From contig NW_023503616.1 in assembly GCF_014529535.1 (NCBI RefSeq), positions 1 through 64,000 on the forward strand: a stretch of 64,000 bases of DNA, given 5' to 3'. The first letter of the stretch is position 1, and every line of letters starts with the position of its first letter. A program made the position numbers and the translations under genes. The notes beneath the pieces were generated by a model. That model was given only the letters and a program-made list of their open reading frames with translations, made no database searches and was not told the DNA's origin. Shown piece after piece: positions 12,271 to 21,754 of this stretch. The stretch is from Bradysia coprophila (lineage: Eukaryota; Arthropoda; Insecta; Diptera; Sciaridae).

Positions 12271-14487
12271 ATGTCCATCCAGAATTTAAACACATTTGGT
12301 GAGTTGATTTTACGTTTTGAAATCGAAAAATTCTTTTGTTCATTCGAAATTTCGAGACAAAATGGCCGATTTAGCGATTTTTGAGGTCTCATAAATTTTG
12401 TGCCGAAATCTGATTTTATGAATCCTATCTATGTATGCCCACCGATGTTTTATGTGTAAAGCAAAAGAAAAAAATCTGAATATTTTGAAGTGAATTTTGT
12501 ACCAATTCGAGTTTAAATTTGTGATATGAATGACGTATGCACATTATTGTTATACACCTGCAAGTTCAATGTTATAAACTCCCTAAGTAAATTTTTCGCA
12601 ATGTCACCGACCGTGATAAATATTTGCTTTCGGCAATGCATCTTGTAAACCGTTAACAAATATAATTTCTCGGCTCATTACGTCATCAAATTATAAATAA
12701 TTTTTTTTTCTGATGTTTCGATTTTCGTTTACCTAAAAAGCATGTCCAATCCAAAGTTGTAACTGTTTTCATTTCCGTTCGCTTTCAATGATTTCAATGA
12801 TCAGTCGAACACGTTACCACAGCACCTTTAATATTGTGCATTAATATCAGTTTCGATGAGTTGTTCAATTGAATCAATTAAAAAGTATCATGCGGTCAAG
12901 TGATGATTCACTTTGTCATCATGTTATTAATATAGAGCTTTTTGCATGAGAGAAAATATTGGAGGCCCACCGGTAATTTCTATTGCTTCAGGGCGACGAT
13001 TCTCGTATTTTTGTAACTTCAAATATTCGTAACTTGACAGTTGTGTGTGTCAAATCCCATAAGAACTGTCAAATTACGAATTCTTAAAGTTTAAAGTTAC
13101 GAATGCTTTGAGAATCGGCACGATTGGCACCCAGAATATTTTCAGCTAGATTCAATCGTTCTTGTTAAAACAATTCAGAAAAGCAAATGAAATAATTCCA
13201 AGTTCTTGCGATAATCCCACTCGTTGACATTGTAACGTTGTAATAATGTGAACGACTAGAACTTGGTTCGTCGTAGAACTTGAATTTATTTGTTTTGCAA
13301 TTGGCACATTCTGATCGTGACAACAGGTAAAGACTCAGAAATTTTCTATTGCTATAAGTTTACAGTTGGCTCGGAAGGTCTTCGTTTTTTTTTCTTATTT
13401 TCAGTTTTACGTTGTTGACTATTTAACGTGTTCTTTTTTGAGTGATAAATTTCCTGACTTGACTTGACGTGACTATTTAAATCAAACCGAAAGGGCACAA
13501 GCAATATGGTTCAACTTATAAAACATCAGGTTGTCTCTGTGTACTTGTTGTAGCTTTTATTTAAGAGCAATGAACCCATTGCACATTTTTAGCCTACATT
13601 TAGGCGTAAAAATATTCGTTTTTTGATGATTTCTCTGAACCAAATGTTTTTTTTTTGAAAAAATGTCTCAATTTTAAATTAAAAATTGGTTTGTGAGTCA
13701 TGACTTAACCCACTTGGAGAAACCTGTGCAGATTACATAAATTCACACAATCTACAAACGTTTCGCCAAGTGGGATAAGTTATCACCCACAAACCAATTT
13801 TCAAATCAAATCAAATCATCAAAAAACGATTATTTTTCCGCCTAAATCTAGACTACAAATTTGTAAAGGACCCCCTGCTCTTAATACACAAATCAGCTAT
13901 AAAAATGTTTCGTGCTCCTTTTCTAACAGAATGATATCATGCGGCGCCATTCCATTTTTTTTATCAATAAAAATTGTGACGAAATAAAGAAACATTCCAT
14001 GAAATTCCCACCGGTCTCAGTTGTATAATTTTAAGTGAAATGTTAATCAGCCAGGAAATCTACAATATTTTTTCTATGTTCTTTTACAGACCCGTTTGCT
14101 GATGCAAGTAAGGGCTCTGATGATAATGTGCAAGACGGTCTCGTGCACATAAGAATACAGCAACGAAATGGTCGCAAAACATTAACAACGGTGCAAGGAT
14201 TATCTGCGGAATATGACTTGAAAAAAATCGTTCGGGCATGTAAGAAAGTAAGTAACGACAACCTTAAGTTCCTTGACTGTATACATTCTAAAATATGACC
14301 AAAGGACTAAGACAATTCTTTTCTATTTGGTAATTTTCAGGAGTTTGCATGTAACGGCACAGTAATTGAGCACCCAGAATACGGTGAAGTCTTACAGTTA
14401 CAGGGCGATCAGCGTGAAAACATTTGTCAGTGGCTTACTAAATCCGGTCTAGCAAAATCGGATCAATTGAAAGTTCATGGTTTCTAA
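12271..14487 (+). CDS. eIF1: Translation initiation factor eIF1 (SUI1 family)
   Basis: Coding exons 12271-12298, 14090-14247 and 14341-14487 give 110 residues, the usual size for animal eIF1. The protein begins MSIQNLNTFDPFADASKG; the SUI1 domain covers roughly residues 25-108, with recognisable blocks VHIRIQQRNGRKTLTTVQGL, CNGTVIEHPEYGEVLQLQGD and the end QLKVHGF. eIF1 binds the 40S subunit near the P site and enforces accurate AUG selection. Intron 1 is long (1791 bp, phase 1) and contains two inverted-repeat elements; intron 2 is 93 bp, phase 0. The start codon has a poor context (C at -3, T at +4), as expected for autoregulated eIF1 genes. Confidence 0.97.
12998..13117. mobile_element. 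Short inverted-repeat element (MITE-like) in eIF1 intron 1
   Basis: The ends CGATTCTC and GAGAATCG are inverted copies, and the match continues inwards: GTAACTT, ATTCGTAA and GACAGTT on the left recur inverted on the right. About 120 bp, palindromic with a short centre. No target-site duplication recognised. Confidence 0.6.
13561..13884. mobile_element. TTAA-flanked palindromic MITE in eIF1 intron 1
   Basis: Ends read TTAAGAGCA and TGCTCTTAA. Three further blocks are inverted across the centre: TTTAGGCG with a GTTTTTTGATGATTT block, AAAATTGGTTTGTG, and a central GAAAC...GTTTC palindrome containing AGATTAC/GTAATCT-like arms. Length about 324 bp. TTAA at both ends is the target used by piggyBac-type elements, but no transposase is present, so the family is an inference. 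Confidence 0.65.
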
Positions 14488-14515
14488 GCGTATTTAAACT
14501 GAACAACATTAGATC

Positions 14516-14521
14516 AATAAA
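14516..14521 (+). terminator. Proximal polyadenylation signal of eIF1
   Basis: AATAAA 29 bp after the eIF1 stop. Further AATAAA motifs occur downstream, so longer 3' ends are possible. Confidence 0.6.
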
Positions 14522-15111
14522 CTCCATGAACGTTTATCATTAACAACACTATTCCTCATAATCAAATCGAAACATTAAAAAAATAATAATTTAAAAATTT
14601 AAAAAAATTAAATAAAAATCGAACATCCCCTAGCAAAAAATCAATAGAATTATAATCCGAGCTAATAATTGCATAAGCGGACACACCATTTGTCAGTGCT
14701 ATGTCAATAATGCAAAAAAAATCTCATTGATTTTTGGTTATCATGAGCACACACAATTTTGATAATAGACTAAACACAAACAAACACATACACAGACACT
14801 TTAATGTAATGTTGTAGCTATGAAAAATCTTGTTCCAATGATGTAGAATTTTTACAGACACACAAAAAGAAAGAATAAAAACTTAAAAACAAAATTTGAA
14901 AAAAAAAATTGAAACTTAAAATATGATGAAAAATGCGGTCGGAAAATATGAAACCATTGTGCCCGCAGCATCCAATTTGATCATTTTCAAACGTTAAAAC
15001 GTATATTTCTGTTTAGCAAAAAAAAATTAAATTAATTTTTGAAAAATTGATTTCGATTTTATACATTTAGCGAATAGGACATGTATATTGATGCAATCGA
15101 TGTATTTAGGG
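14522..15111. other. AT-rich 3' flank of eIF1
   Basis: Possible extended 3' UTR with several AATAAA-like motifs. No gene or clear repeat seen. Confidence 0.5.
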
Positions 15112-15780
15112 AGGGACAGTGATGCGCGCAATGTTCTATCAAATTTGAAATGATTTTTTTTTTTTGATTTTTGATTATTCTTTTTTTTTACATTTTGTTA
15201 AAGCAAACAATTTCCTAGATGAATTCTTAGTTTATTTAAAATCATCATTATTATCGACACGGTCATTATTACTATTAGTGATTCTTGAATTAAAACAAAA
15301 ATTTTCTTTTCTTTTCACTTTTTTTTATTAAAATAAATTTTCATGGAAATAAAAACAGAATGATTCGATTACTTTTATAATTTTGTGTTAAATCTCAACT
15401 CTATACAAATGAAATAAAATAATTTTTTTATTATTAAAACACGTGACGCTTTTCCTAACCCAACGTTGTTAATCGAATAATATTCGTCTAAGCTCTGTCT
15501 GAGATCAACTTGTGAAAAAAGTGGTTCTGAATTCAATCTACTCCAAAAGAAGACATTTCATTCATTCGCTGTGGTCCAGTTTCTTTGGCATTATTTTTTT
15601 TTGTAGTTTTAAAAAACTCAGGGTCAGACTTGAGGGCCTGCATACAATTCATTTGTAAAAAAACGAAACAAATCAATTTTCAAACAGAGAGGCACTTCGG
15701 GAATCGCTCAAATCATCAGTATAGTCAGTCCTTGGAATTATTTTTTAGTTTTGAAGGACTCTACAAACAGATTTAACTGA
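15112..15780. repeat. Duplicated segment B, copy 1
   Basis: Starts at GGACAGTGATGCGCGCAATG and ends at CAGATTTAACTGA. It is repeated with few changes at 18689-19395 and, 3' part only, at 20494-20735. It carries an open frame at 15585-15776 ending GLYKQI in all three copies. I do not recognise this peptide, and recent duplication alone could keep the frame open. Confidence 0.85.
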
Positions 15781-16063
15781 AAGTGCGGGTGTTAACGTCC
15801 AATAGTTACAGTTTTGGGTAATCTAAATTTGAAAGATTGGGTTATGTAGAGTATCCCAGGGCACACATTTATGGAAGGGGTGCCCAAAAATTCCGATCGA
15901 AAATCTCGAGTTATTCGTAAAAAACCGAAAAAAATGATGTTAAGTGCAAGCATTTTTTAGTTGTTCTACCAAAACCCGGGTTTTCAAACTTTTTCTTGAA
16001 TAATTATTTTTACCACATTCTTGATACCCCCAAGGCCCAAAGTATCCAAAACCACTTAAAAAC
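15781..16063. other. Non-coding spacer
   Basis: No gene, repeat partner or RNA seen between duplicated segment B and the foldback-like element. Confidence 0.4.
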
Positions 16064-17092
16064 AAAACAAGGCATCAGAACAGTCGGAGCGTTTGCTGCG
16101 ACTTAGCTCCGTACGACCCGTAATCCTATTTCGTCCGTAACCATAATACGTCCGTAGCCGTAATACGCCCGGAAGCCTAATACGTCTACAACCCTCTAAT
16201 GCGTCTGTTACCAAAATGCAAGTCAAGTTGAGCATGGTCAAATTTACTGAAAGTGTTCATTTTTAAAATTACGCATAGGATGGGCGATTTTGTGTCGACC
16301 CCTCCCGAGCTGGGGCCCCATAAGTGCTTTAACGTTTTCCAAAGATTTCTCTGGCCATTTAAAGGCTACACTTGTAAGTGATACATTAAATGAACGGTAT
16401 TTACAATACCTATCGACAAAAAAAAAGTTTATGGAAATTGGATGACCGACTCGTGAGTTAGACCCCTTGGTGTGAACTAGGTACAGGGCGGCAAGCCGTT
16501 TTTGCTTGTAGGTTAGTCAAATTTGAACGGATTTAGATGGATTTTGATTTATTTGATAGGTATTGACCGAACCAATCAGGGAAAAAATTCGGTTTACCGG
16601 AGTGTGAGCTAGGTCTCTTGGAGTGAGCTTATATGTGGCTACTCGGCAGTACAGTGAAGGTGGTGTTTTTTGTTAATATCTCGAGTAAAATTTAACCGAA
16701 TTTCATGTATTTTTTTTTGTTTGAAAGGTACTAACGAATGTAAAGCAGCCGTTGTACTTTTCACCTCCTAACAAAATGGCCGTCGGCCGCCATTTTGGAT
16801 TTTTGTAAAATCAATATAAATAGGTGAAAATGATAATTCCAAAATCACTGATCAGTGGGAAGTGTAGTTTGTGTTACATTTGAAAGGAACGTCGTACGGG
16901 GCTTCGTAATTGCGCTGTGCGCAATTTTTAAGACGTACGCATTGCATAAGAATTTTACGACGTTTACGGGCGCAGTAGGCTTACGGTAAGAGTAGGGCGA
17001 CGGACGAAGTAGGGTCACGTGCGCAATAGATGTACGGGTTTGTACGGGGCTCAGTCGCAGCAAACGCTCCGACTGTTCTGACGGCTCGTTTT
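16064..17092. mobile_element. Foldback-like element with 17-bp subterminal repeats
   Basis: A 28-bp inverted repeat is perfect between 16073-16103 and 17052-17081 (core CGGAGCGTTTGCTGCGACT and its complement), extended outwards imperfectly by AAAACAAGGCAT. Just inside each end are tandem units of about 17 bp of the form ATACGTCCGTAACCCTA, in opposite orientation in the two arms (about 16105-16205 and 16880-17050). The centre (16210-16860) has no coding capacity that I recognise; it contains two diverged copies of a motif with GTGAG(T/C)TAG, also found near 9.7 kb. Long inverted arms built of short tandem repeats are typical of foldback elements such as Drosophila FB. No target-site duplication was found. 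Confidence 0.75.
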
Positions 17093-17249
17093 TATTGCGG
17101 ATTCGTCATCTATTAACATAACCAAATGCTTTGCCCTTACTGTCTGCTTCCAATTCGACGTGTTACAAACGGCATATTAATCTTATAAGCCCCCAGTACT
17201 TCGTACGGGGCTAAAAAAGTTTTTTTACTCGTGAGAAATGAAGTTTCAA

Positions 17250-17470
17250 AGTCGAAATTTCATGAAAAATTTGATGCTGAAAACAAACGAGCATTCAAAA
17301 CGTATTTTGGTCCTTGTTTTCATGACGAAATTGTCGCAACTGTCAAATAAATTTAGAAATTTCTCTATCGAAAATTGCGATTGCTGCATTTGTCAATGAA
17401 AACTAGGACCAAAACACGTTTTCAATGTCTCGTTTGTTTTCAGCATGACCCCTGCGAAACCAAACTTTGA
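17250..17470. repeat. Inverted repeat with about 55-bp arms
   Basis: GATGCTGAAAACAAACGAG at 17273 recurs inverted as CTCGTTTGTTTTCAGCAT at about 17430-17447, and the adjacent AAAACGTATTTTGGTCCT recurs inverted as AGGACCAAAACACGTTTT. The arms are imperfect with a loop of about 65 bp. Probably a MITE remnant. Confidence 0.6.
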
Positions 17471-17693
17471 CTTTATACCGTCATACTGAAGGTGCGTTCC
17501 ACCAAATTTTTGCGGAAAGTGGCTTAAAAACATCCGTGGACTATCCTGAACATTTTATAAGCAGCATGTCATAACTTTTTTCCACAAACAAAAATTTTTC
17601 TGGCATGTCGAAAATTTGCTTACACGCTAAAAAATGGCCGACTCGCAGGAAATTCTGTGAAGAATTTTCGATTATATTTTGTTTGAAATGAAT

Positions 17694-18014
17694 TTATATT
17701 GGATGGAAATGCGCAGAATTTATGGATTGATTAAGTGCCGGTGATGCGGTCCGAGAGGACGAATTGCTTCCACCATTCACCAATAACGATTGTTGGCGAT
17801 TTTGTGGAAACTGTTATCCATACTGAGAATTGAATTGTTGCGCTTGATTTTGTGGTGGCAGTTGCTGATGGGGCGGCAGCTTATTTTGCATTTGATGAGT
17901 CATTGGTGGCTGCGGCTGATATTGTCCGGTGATTGATGGAGGTTGAAAGTTGTATGAATCCGATTGAGTTGCCGCTGGGAAGTCCATTTGTAATGGTTGA
18001 GATGGAAACGACAT
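17694..18014 (-). pseudogene. Proline/glutamine-rich ORF interrupted by one stop
   Basis: On the - strand from ATG at 18014 the frame reads MSFPSQPLQMDFPAA and continues as a P/Q-rich, low-complexity sequence to a TAA at 17814-17816. Beyond it the same frame stays open with the same style (NGGSNSSSRTASPALNQ) to a second TAA at 17694-17696. One in-frame stop in a compositionally continuous frame suggests a decayed exon, or a real short protein of 66 residues with a later spliced part. An upstream in-frame ATG exists at 18032. I do not recognise the family; P/Q-rich N-termini occur in many unrelated proteins. It lies head-to-head with the exon set at 18197. Confidence 0.4.
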
Positions 18015-18196
18015 TTTCGCATTAAGTATCAAGAGTTTAGATCAGTTTTGTCATTGTCAGTGGACACTTAGACTATTAGAGTCGCATTTACATTCGTTAC
18101 ATTAAACGCTCACAATTAGGGGGAAAATCATTTCATTTCAACAACAGATACGATACTAAATCCAACCGACGTATAAGCGATTTTCCTGGCATTATT

Positions 18197-18673
18197 ATGT
18201 CGCGTCGCTCCATCCCTGGACGTTTTCACCACCTGGGTCTAAACCCTTTTTATGTAACATACTATTTCTTTCAGATAGAGTTAAACCCCGTTTTATTTGT
18301 TCGGAAATGTGATCTGCCGCCTGGTACAAACGAACTCAATATTAACTCACAGTTGGAAAACACTCATGGACATAATGGTGGTTTTCTTTGTTTAGATTCA
18401 GAGACTTTTATACTTTTATATCCATTGTAAGTTTAAGGGACCGATAGAATTTTTAAATTTTACCGAAAACTTTTTTTATTTCAGATCTGTCCGAATAAAA
18501 AGGTGGCTAAAGAGTTTAGAGCTGAAGGCCTTAATTTCGGGCAAACGTAATATCAGCTCTCACACTACCTTTTTTATTTTGTAAATAATCAAATTCTGTT
18601 TACAGACATGTTCAAATCCACGTTCTTCTACATCATTCGATGTGGCTCAAATGTCACCACAAGGTTTAATTGA
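18197..18673 (+). CDS. Candidate three-exon gene or gene fragment, unknown
   Basis: The frame from ATG 18197 runs to a GTAAGT donor at 18427. Joining 18197-18426, 18485-18546 and 18606-18673 (introns of 58 and 59 bp with good TTTCAG and TTTACAG acceptors) keeps one frame open to TGA at 18671-18673, about 119 residues. Recognisable stretches are LNPVLFVRKCDLPPGTNE, FLCLDSETFILLYPLSV and STFFYIIRCGSNVTT. No family is recognised. A shorter intron ending at 18282 (TTTCTTTCAG) would remove residues that look unlike the rest. About 15 bp after the stop, duplicated segment B begins, so the gene may have been truncated by that duplication. Confidence 0.35.
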
Positions 18674-18688
18674 ACCAATTCATCGCCA

Positions 18689-19395
18689 GGGACAGTGATG
18701 CGTGCAATGTTCTATCAATGATTTTTACTTTTGATTTTTGATTATTCTTTTTTTTTTACATTTTGTTAAAGCAAACAATTTCCTAGATGAATTCTTAGTT
18801 TATTTAAAATCATCATTATTATCGACACGGTCATTATTACTATTAGTGATTCTTGAATTAAAACAAAAATTTCTTTTCTTTTCACTTTTTTTTATTAAAA
18901 TAAATTTTCATGGAAATAAAAACAGAATGATTCGATTACTTTTATAATTTTGTGTTTAAATCTCAACTCTATACAAATGAAATAAAATATTTTTTTTTTA
19001 TTATTAAAACACGTGACGCTTCTCCTAACCCAACGATGATAATCTCCAGACGTTGATAATTCACACATTAAATCGTTGATAGCTAATTGGAAGAGTTAGT
19101 ATTCGTCTAAAAGCTCTGTCTGAGATCAACTTGTGAAAAAAGTGGTTCTGAATTCAATCTACTCCAAAAGAAGACATTTCATTCATTCGCTGTGGTCCTG
19201 TTTCTTTGGCATTTTTTTTAGTTTTAAAAAACTCAGGGTCAAACTTCAGGGCCTGCATACAATTCATTTGTAAAAAAACGAAACAAATCAATTTTCAAAC
19301 CGAGTGGCACTTCGGAAATCGCTCAAATCATCAGTATGGTCAGTCCTTGGAATTATTTTTTAATTTTGAAGGACTCTACAAGCAGATTTAACTGA
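18689..19395. repeat. Duplicated segment B, copy 2
   Basis: Near-identical to 15112-15780 with small indels; the junction on the left is at CGCCAGGGACAGTGATGCG. Contains the homologous open frame at 19206-19391. It is followed directly by a degraded copy of the 90-codon ORF region. Confidence 0.85.
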
Positions 19396-19632
19396 CGCAA
19401 CACTAGGTTCACAAAAAAAGAAATGATTCGTCAATTGTATGTAATGCGAGCAGGTCACGCTTGTCCGTATCTCATTTGGACGAAACCGCTGTGAAATTGT
19501 GGTACAGGTCGATTGAATTTTTGGAATTTTACCGGACTATTTACAGTGAATTAAGTCATGTTTTCTGATGAAGGTGATCAGGGGTTGTTGTGGTATGTAT
19601 TTGTGTGTAAAAGTAATTTTTGAATTTAAAAA
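19396..19632 (+). pseudogene. Truncated, broken copy of the 90-codon ORF region
   Basis: Parallels 20736-21020: GCAACACTAGGTTCAC, then TCGATTGAATTTTTGG, then a diverged stretch matching the ORF (GTCATGTTTTCTGATG, GGTTGTTGTGGTATGTATT). The start codon is missing, in-frame stops are present, and the copy ends abruptly at 19632 where the Asterix-derived segment begins. Confidence 0.75.
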
Positions 19633-19860
19633 AAATGGTGTGCTTGGATAGCCCTTTATTCCTCTTGCATCAACTTTGCCAACTCCAGAGCGTCAGATGA
19701 TGCAAAACAGGTATAATTCAACATTCCAGATTATAATTTAATGAAACTAAAGTCAATCGAATCTTCTCAGGTGCTGTCCTCGTTTATGATGAGTGTTAGT
19801 GCAGTTGTCATGTCATATCTTCACAATCCAGCCCATATGACCCCACGGTGGGCTTCATAA
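19633..19860 (+). pseudogene. Partial duplicate of Asterix (exon 2 part and exon 3)
   Basis: Matches Asterix from WCAWIALY onwards: exon part 19633-19710, intron 19711-19770 with intact GT-AG, last exon 19771-19860. The first 50 or so codons are absent. The retained frame is open but carries several amino-acid changes at conserved positions (YSSCINFA for [21 protein letters not shown] for [13 protein letters not shown]), as expected for relaxed constraint. An intron is kept, so this is a DNA-level duplication, not a retrocopy. Confidence 0.93.
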
Positions 19861-20487
19861 TTATACATCCACTAAGCTGTTATACGGATCAAATAAAGAT
19901 ACCTTTAAGTGTACATCTGGCAAGAAATTTTTATTTCTGATTAAACGAACCTATAGTTAAGGAATATGCCAGAATTTCAGTTTGGTAGCATCCTATAATA
20001 TAAGAGCCCATGTGACACATACAGGTGTAACTTTCCTCTCGTAATTGGTTGTATCACTACTGTGTGATTTAATGTAGTGTATGCGGAATAAATTTATCAA
20101 AAATTGGCTCTGGTCATCCTACAGGGCTTCATGCAAGCAACAGATTCATAAAGTAACAAAAAACGGTTGTTCCGAGAACAACAATCCCAACAGGAGCTTA
20201 ATCATTTCTCCTGCCCACCTTCCAAGTAATCTTTGCTTCTCTTTGCTTTATAAAAATCTGTGCAAAATTCAACAATGATTATCCCCGGTTATGTATAGCA
20301 AAACTCGAGAATTTCAATTAACGTTTTGCAAAGTGCCCTAGATATGTACATTAGCGAATGAGACAGCTGAGAGGATTTCTCTTTTTCTCTTCCTAAATAT
20401 CACATAATGGCCTTCTCTTTGTCGTTTAAGATAAGTAAAACAGATGACCAAAACTTGTAGTCTCTGAGGAAAATAAATTGCTTGTCA
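19861..20487. repeat. Duplicated 3' flank of Asterix
   Basis: Follows the pattern of 11139-11885 with deletions (shared GGATCAAATAAAGATACC, GAGACAGCTGAGAGGATTTC and TCTCTGAGGAAAATAAATTG). The homology stops near 20487, just before the third copy of segment B. No gene. Confidence 0.85.
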
Positions 20488-20493
20488 TCGCTT

Positions 20494-20735
20494 GCAATCT
20501 ACTCCAAATGAAGACATTTCATTAATTGCGGTGGACCCGTTACCTTGGCATTTTTTTTTTAGTTTTAAAAAACTCAGGAACAGACTTCGGGGCCTGCATA
20601 CAATTCATTTGTAAAAAAACGAAACAAATCAATTTTCAAACAGAGAGGCACTTCGGGAATCGCTCAAATCATCAGTATGGTCAGTCCTTGGAATTATTTT
20701 TTAGTTTTGAAGGACTCTACAAGCAGATTTAACTG
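20494..20735. repeat. Duplicated segment B, copy 3 (3' part only)
   Basis: Starts at CAATCTACTCC and matches the last 240 bp of the other two copies, including the open frame ending GLYKQI. It is joined to the intact 90-codon ORF region in the same arrangement as copy 2. Confidence 0.85.
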
Positions 20736-20877
20736 ACGCAACACTAGGTTCACAAAAAAAGAAATGATTCGTCAATTGTATGTAATGCGAGCAGGTCACG
20801 CTTGTTCGTATCTCATTTGTACGAGGTGAAACCGGTGTGAAAATGTGGTACAGGTCGATTGAATTTTTGGAAACAAA

Positions 20878-21150
20878 ATGGAATCGATTGGAATTTTAGT
20901 GCAATATTTGCGAAGGAAAGTGAATTTCGTCATGTTCTCTGATGTAGGAGATGAGGGTTTGTGGTGGTATGTATTGGAACGTTTGCGAACATGCAAAGAA
21001 ATTTTTGAATTTTCTGATCAACCTTATAGTCCGGTAGCCATGGAAGTGCCAGTGTCCATGAAAGGTGCACGGGATGTATTGGGTGATTTGGATAGCTCTT
21101 GGCACCCTGAAAAAGAAAAGTTCGGCGACTCACCTGAGACAACTTTTTAA
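20878..21150 (+). CDS. Single-exon 90-residue protein, unknown function
   Basis: ATG 20878 is in a strong context (A at -3, G at +4) and the frame is open for 90 codons. Composition is richer in G+C than its surroundings and looks protein-like: basic N-terminal half (LVQYLRRKVNFVMFSD), a Trp pair (GLWWYVLERLRTCKE) and an acidic, hydrophilic end (DLDSSWHPEKEKFGDSPETTF). No signal peptide or membrane segment is evident. AATAAA at 21159-21164 begins nine bases after the stop. A broken copy lies at 19396-19632, so the gene has been duplicated together with segment B. I do not recognise a family; it may be a lineage-restricted gene or the last exon of a larger one. Two frames on the opposite strand are shadows. 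Confidence 0.55.
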   Translation: MESIGILVQYLRRKVNFVMFSDVGDEGLWWYVLERLRTCKEIFEFSDQPYSPVAMEVPVSMKGARDVLGDLDSSWHPEKEKFGDSPETTF

Positions 21151-21158
21151 CATTTTTC

Positions 21159-21164
21159 AATAAA
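21159..21164 (+). terminator. Polyadenylation signal after the 90-residue ORF
   Basis: AATAAA nine bases after the stop codon; it supports transcription on the + strand but is weak evidence in AT-rich DNA. Confidence 0.45.
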
Positions 21165-21548
21165 CAGCCAAAAGGCAAAGTTGTGTTTCATTGGAGGTCC
21201 GGGTATAAGTGCTACCCGTAATATCCTGTAGCCATTCCACAACTTCCAATATATATTTGTGATTTCAAAAACTCCTTGAACATAAAAAAGTTCAAGATCA
21301 GTCTTACATCAGATTCTAAAATACAATATCTAAAAAATTGAGTAAATAAGTAAGGCAAGCTCTATAATTTGATTGATGAAACTCATGTATACTTGAAAAC
21401 ATTTTCTTGATGAGAGGAATGTATGTTGGACAAAATTTCAAAGTTTGAACAGGGCCCATGTTCACAGCTAAAAATTGTCTGATACTAACGTTTCACAAGC
21501 GACATTTTTCGATACGAATATTTTCAATTTCAACAGGTTTATACAGAT

Positions 21549-21754
21549 TTTACGTGTTACGGACAGCAAACATGTGACCAGTATTATAATCTAGTCTATC
21601 ATCATAGATCAAAGTATTTGTAATCGGTTTATTTCAAATCTTGTACTTCAATTTTTTTAACATGCATGTTACTATATGAAGGGCTTTATTACCAAGAGCT
21701 TATCATTATTTTTGTCGTCGTTATCGATAACAGATAACAGATGTGACATGTTAA
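21549..21754 (+). mobile_element. TTAA-type MITE, copy 1
   Basis: Shares GTTACGGACAGCAAACATGT, TTTCAAATCTTGTACTTCAA and TTTTTGTCGTCGTTATCGAT with the copy at 27493. The right end keeps TTAA (21751-21754); the left end has decayed to TTAC. Confidence 0.8.

Noticed and set aside
20796..21178. Three - strand frames opposite the 90-residue ORF
   Set aside because: Shadows; the + strand frame has better start context and the poly(A) signal.
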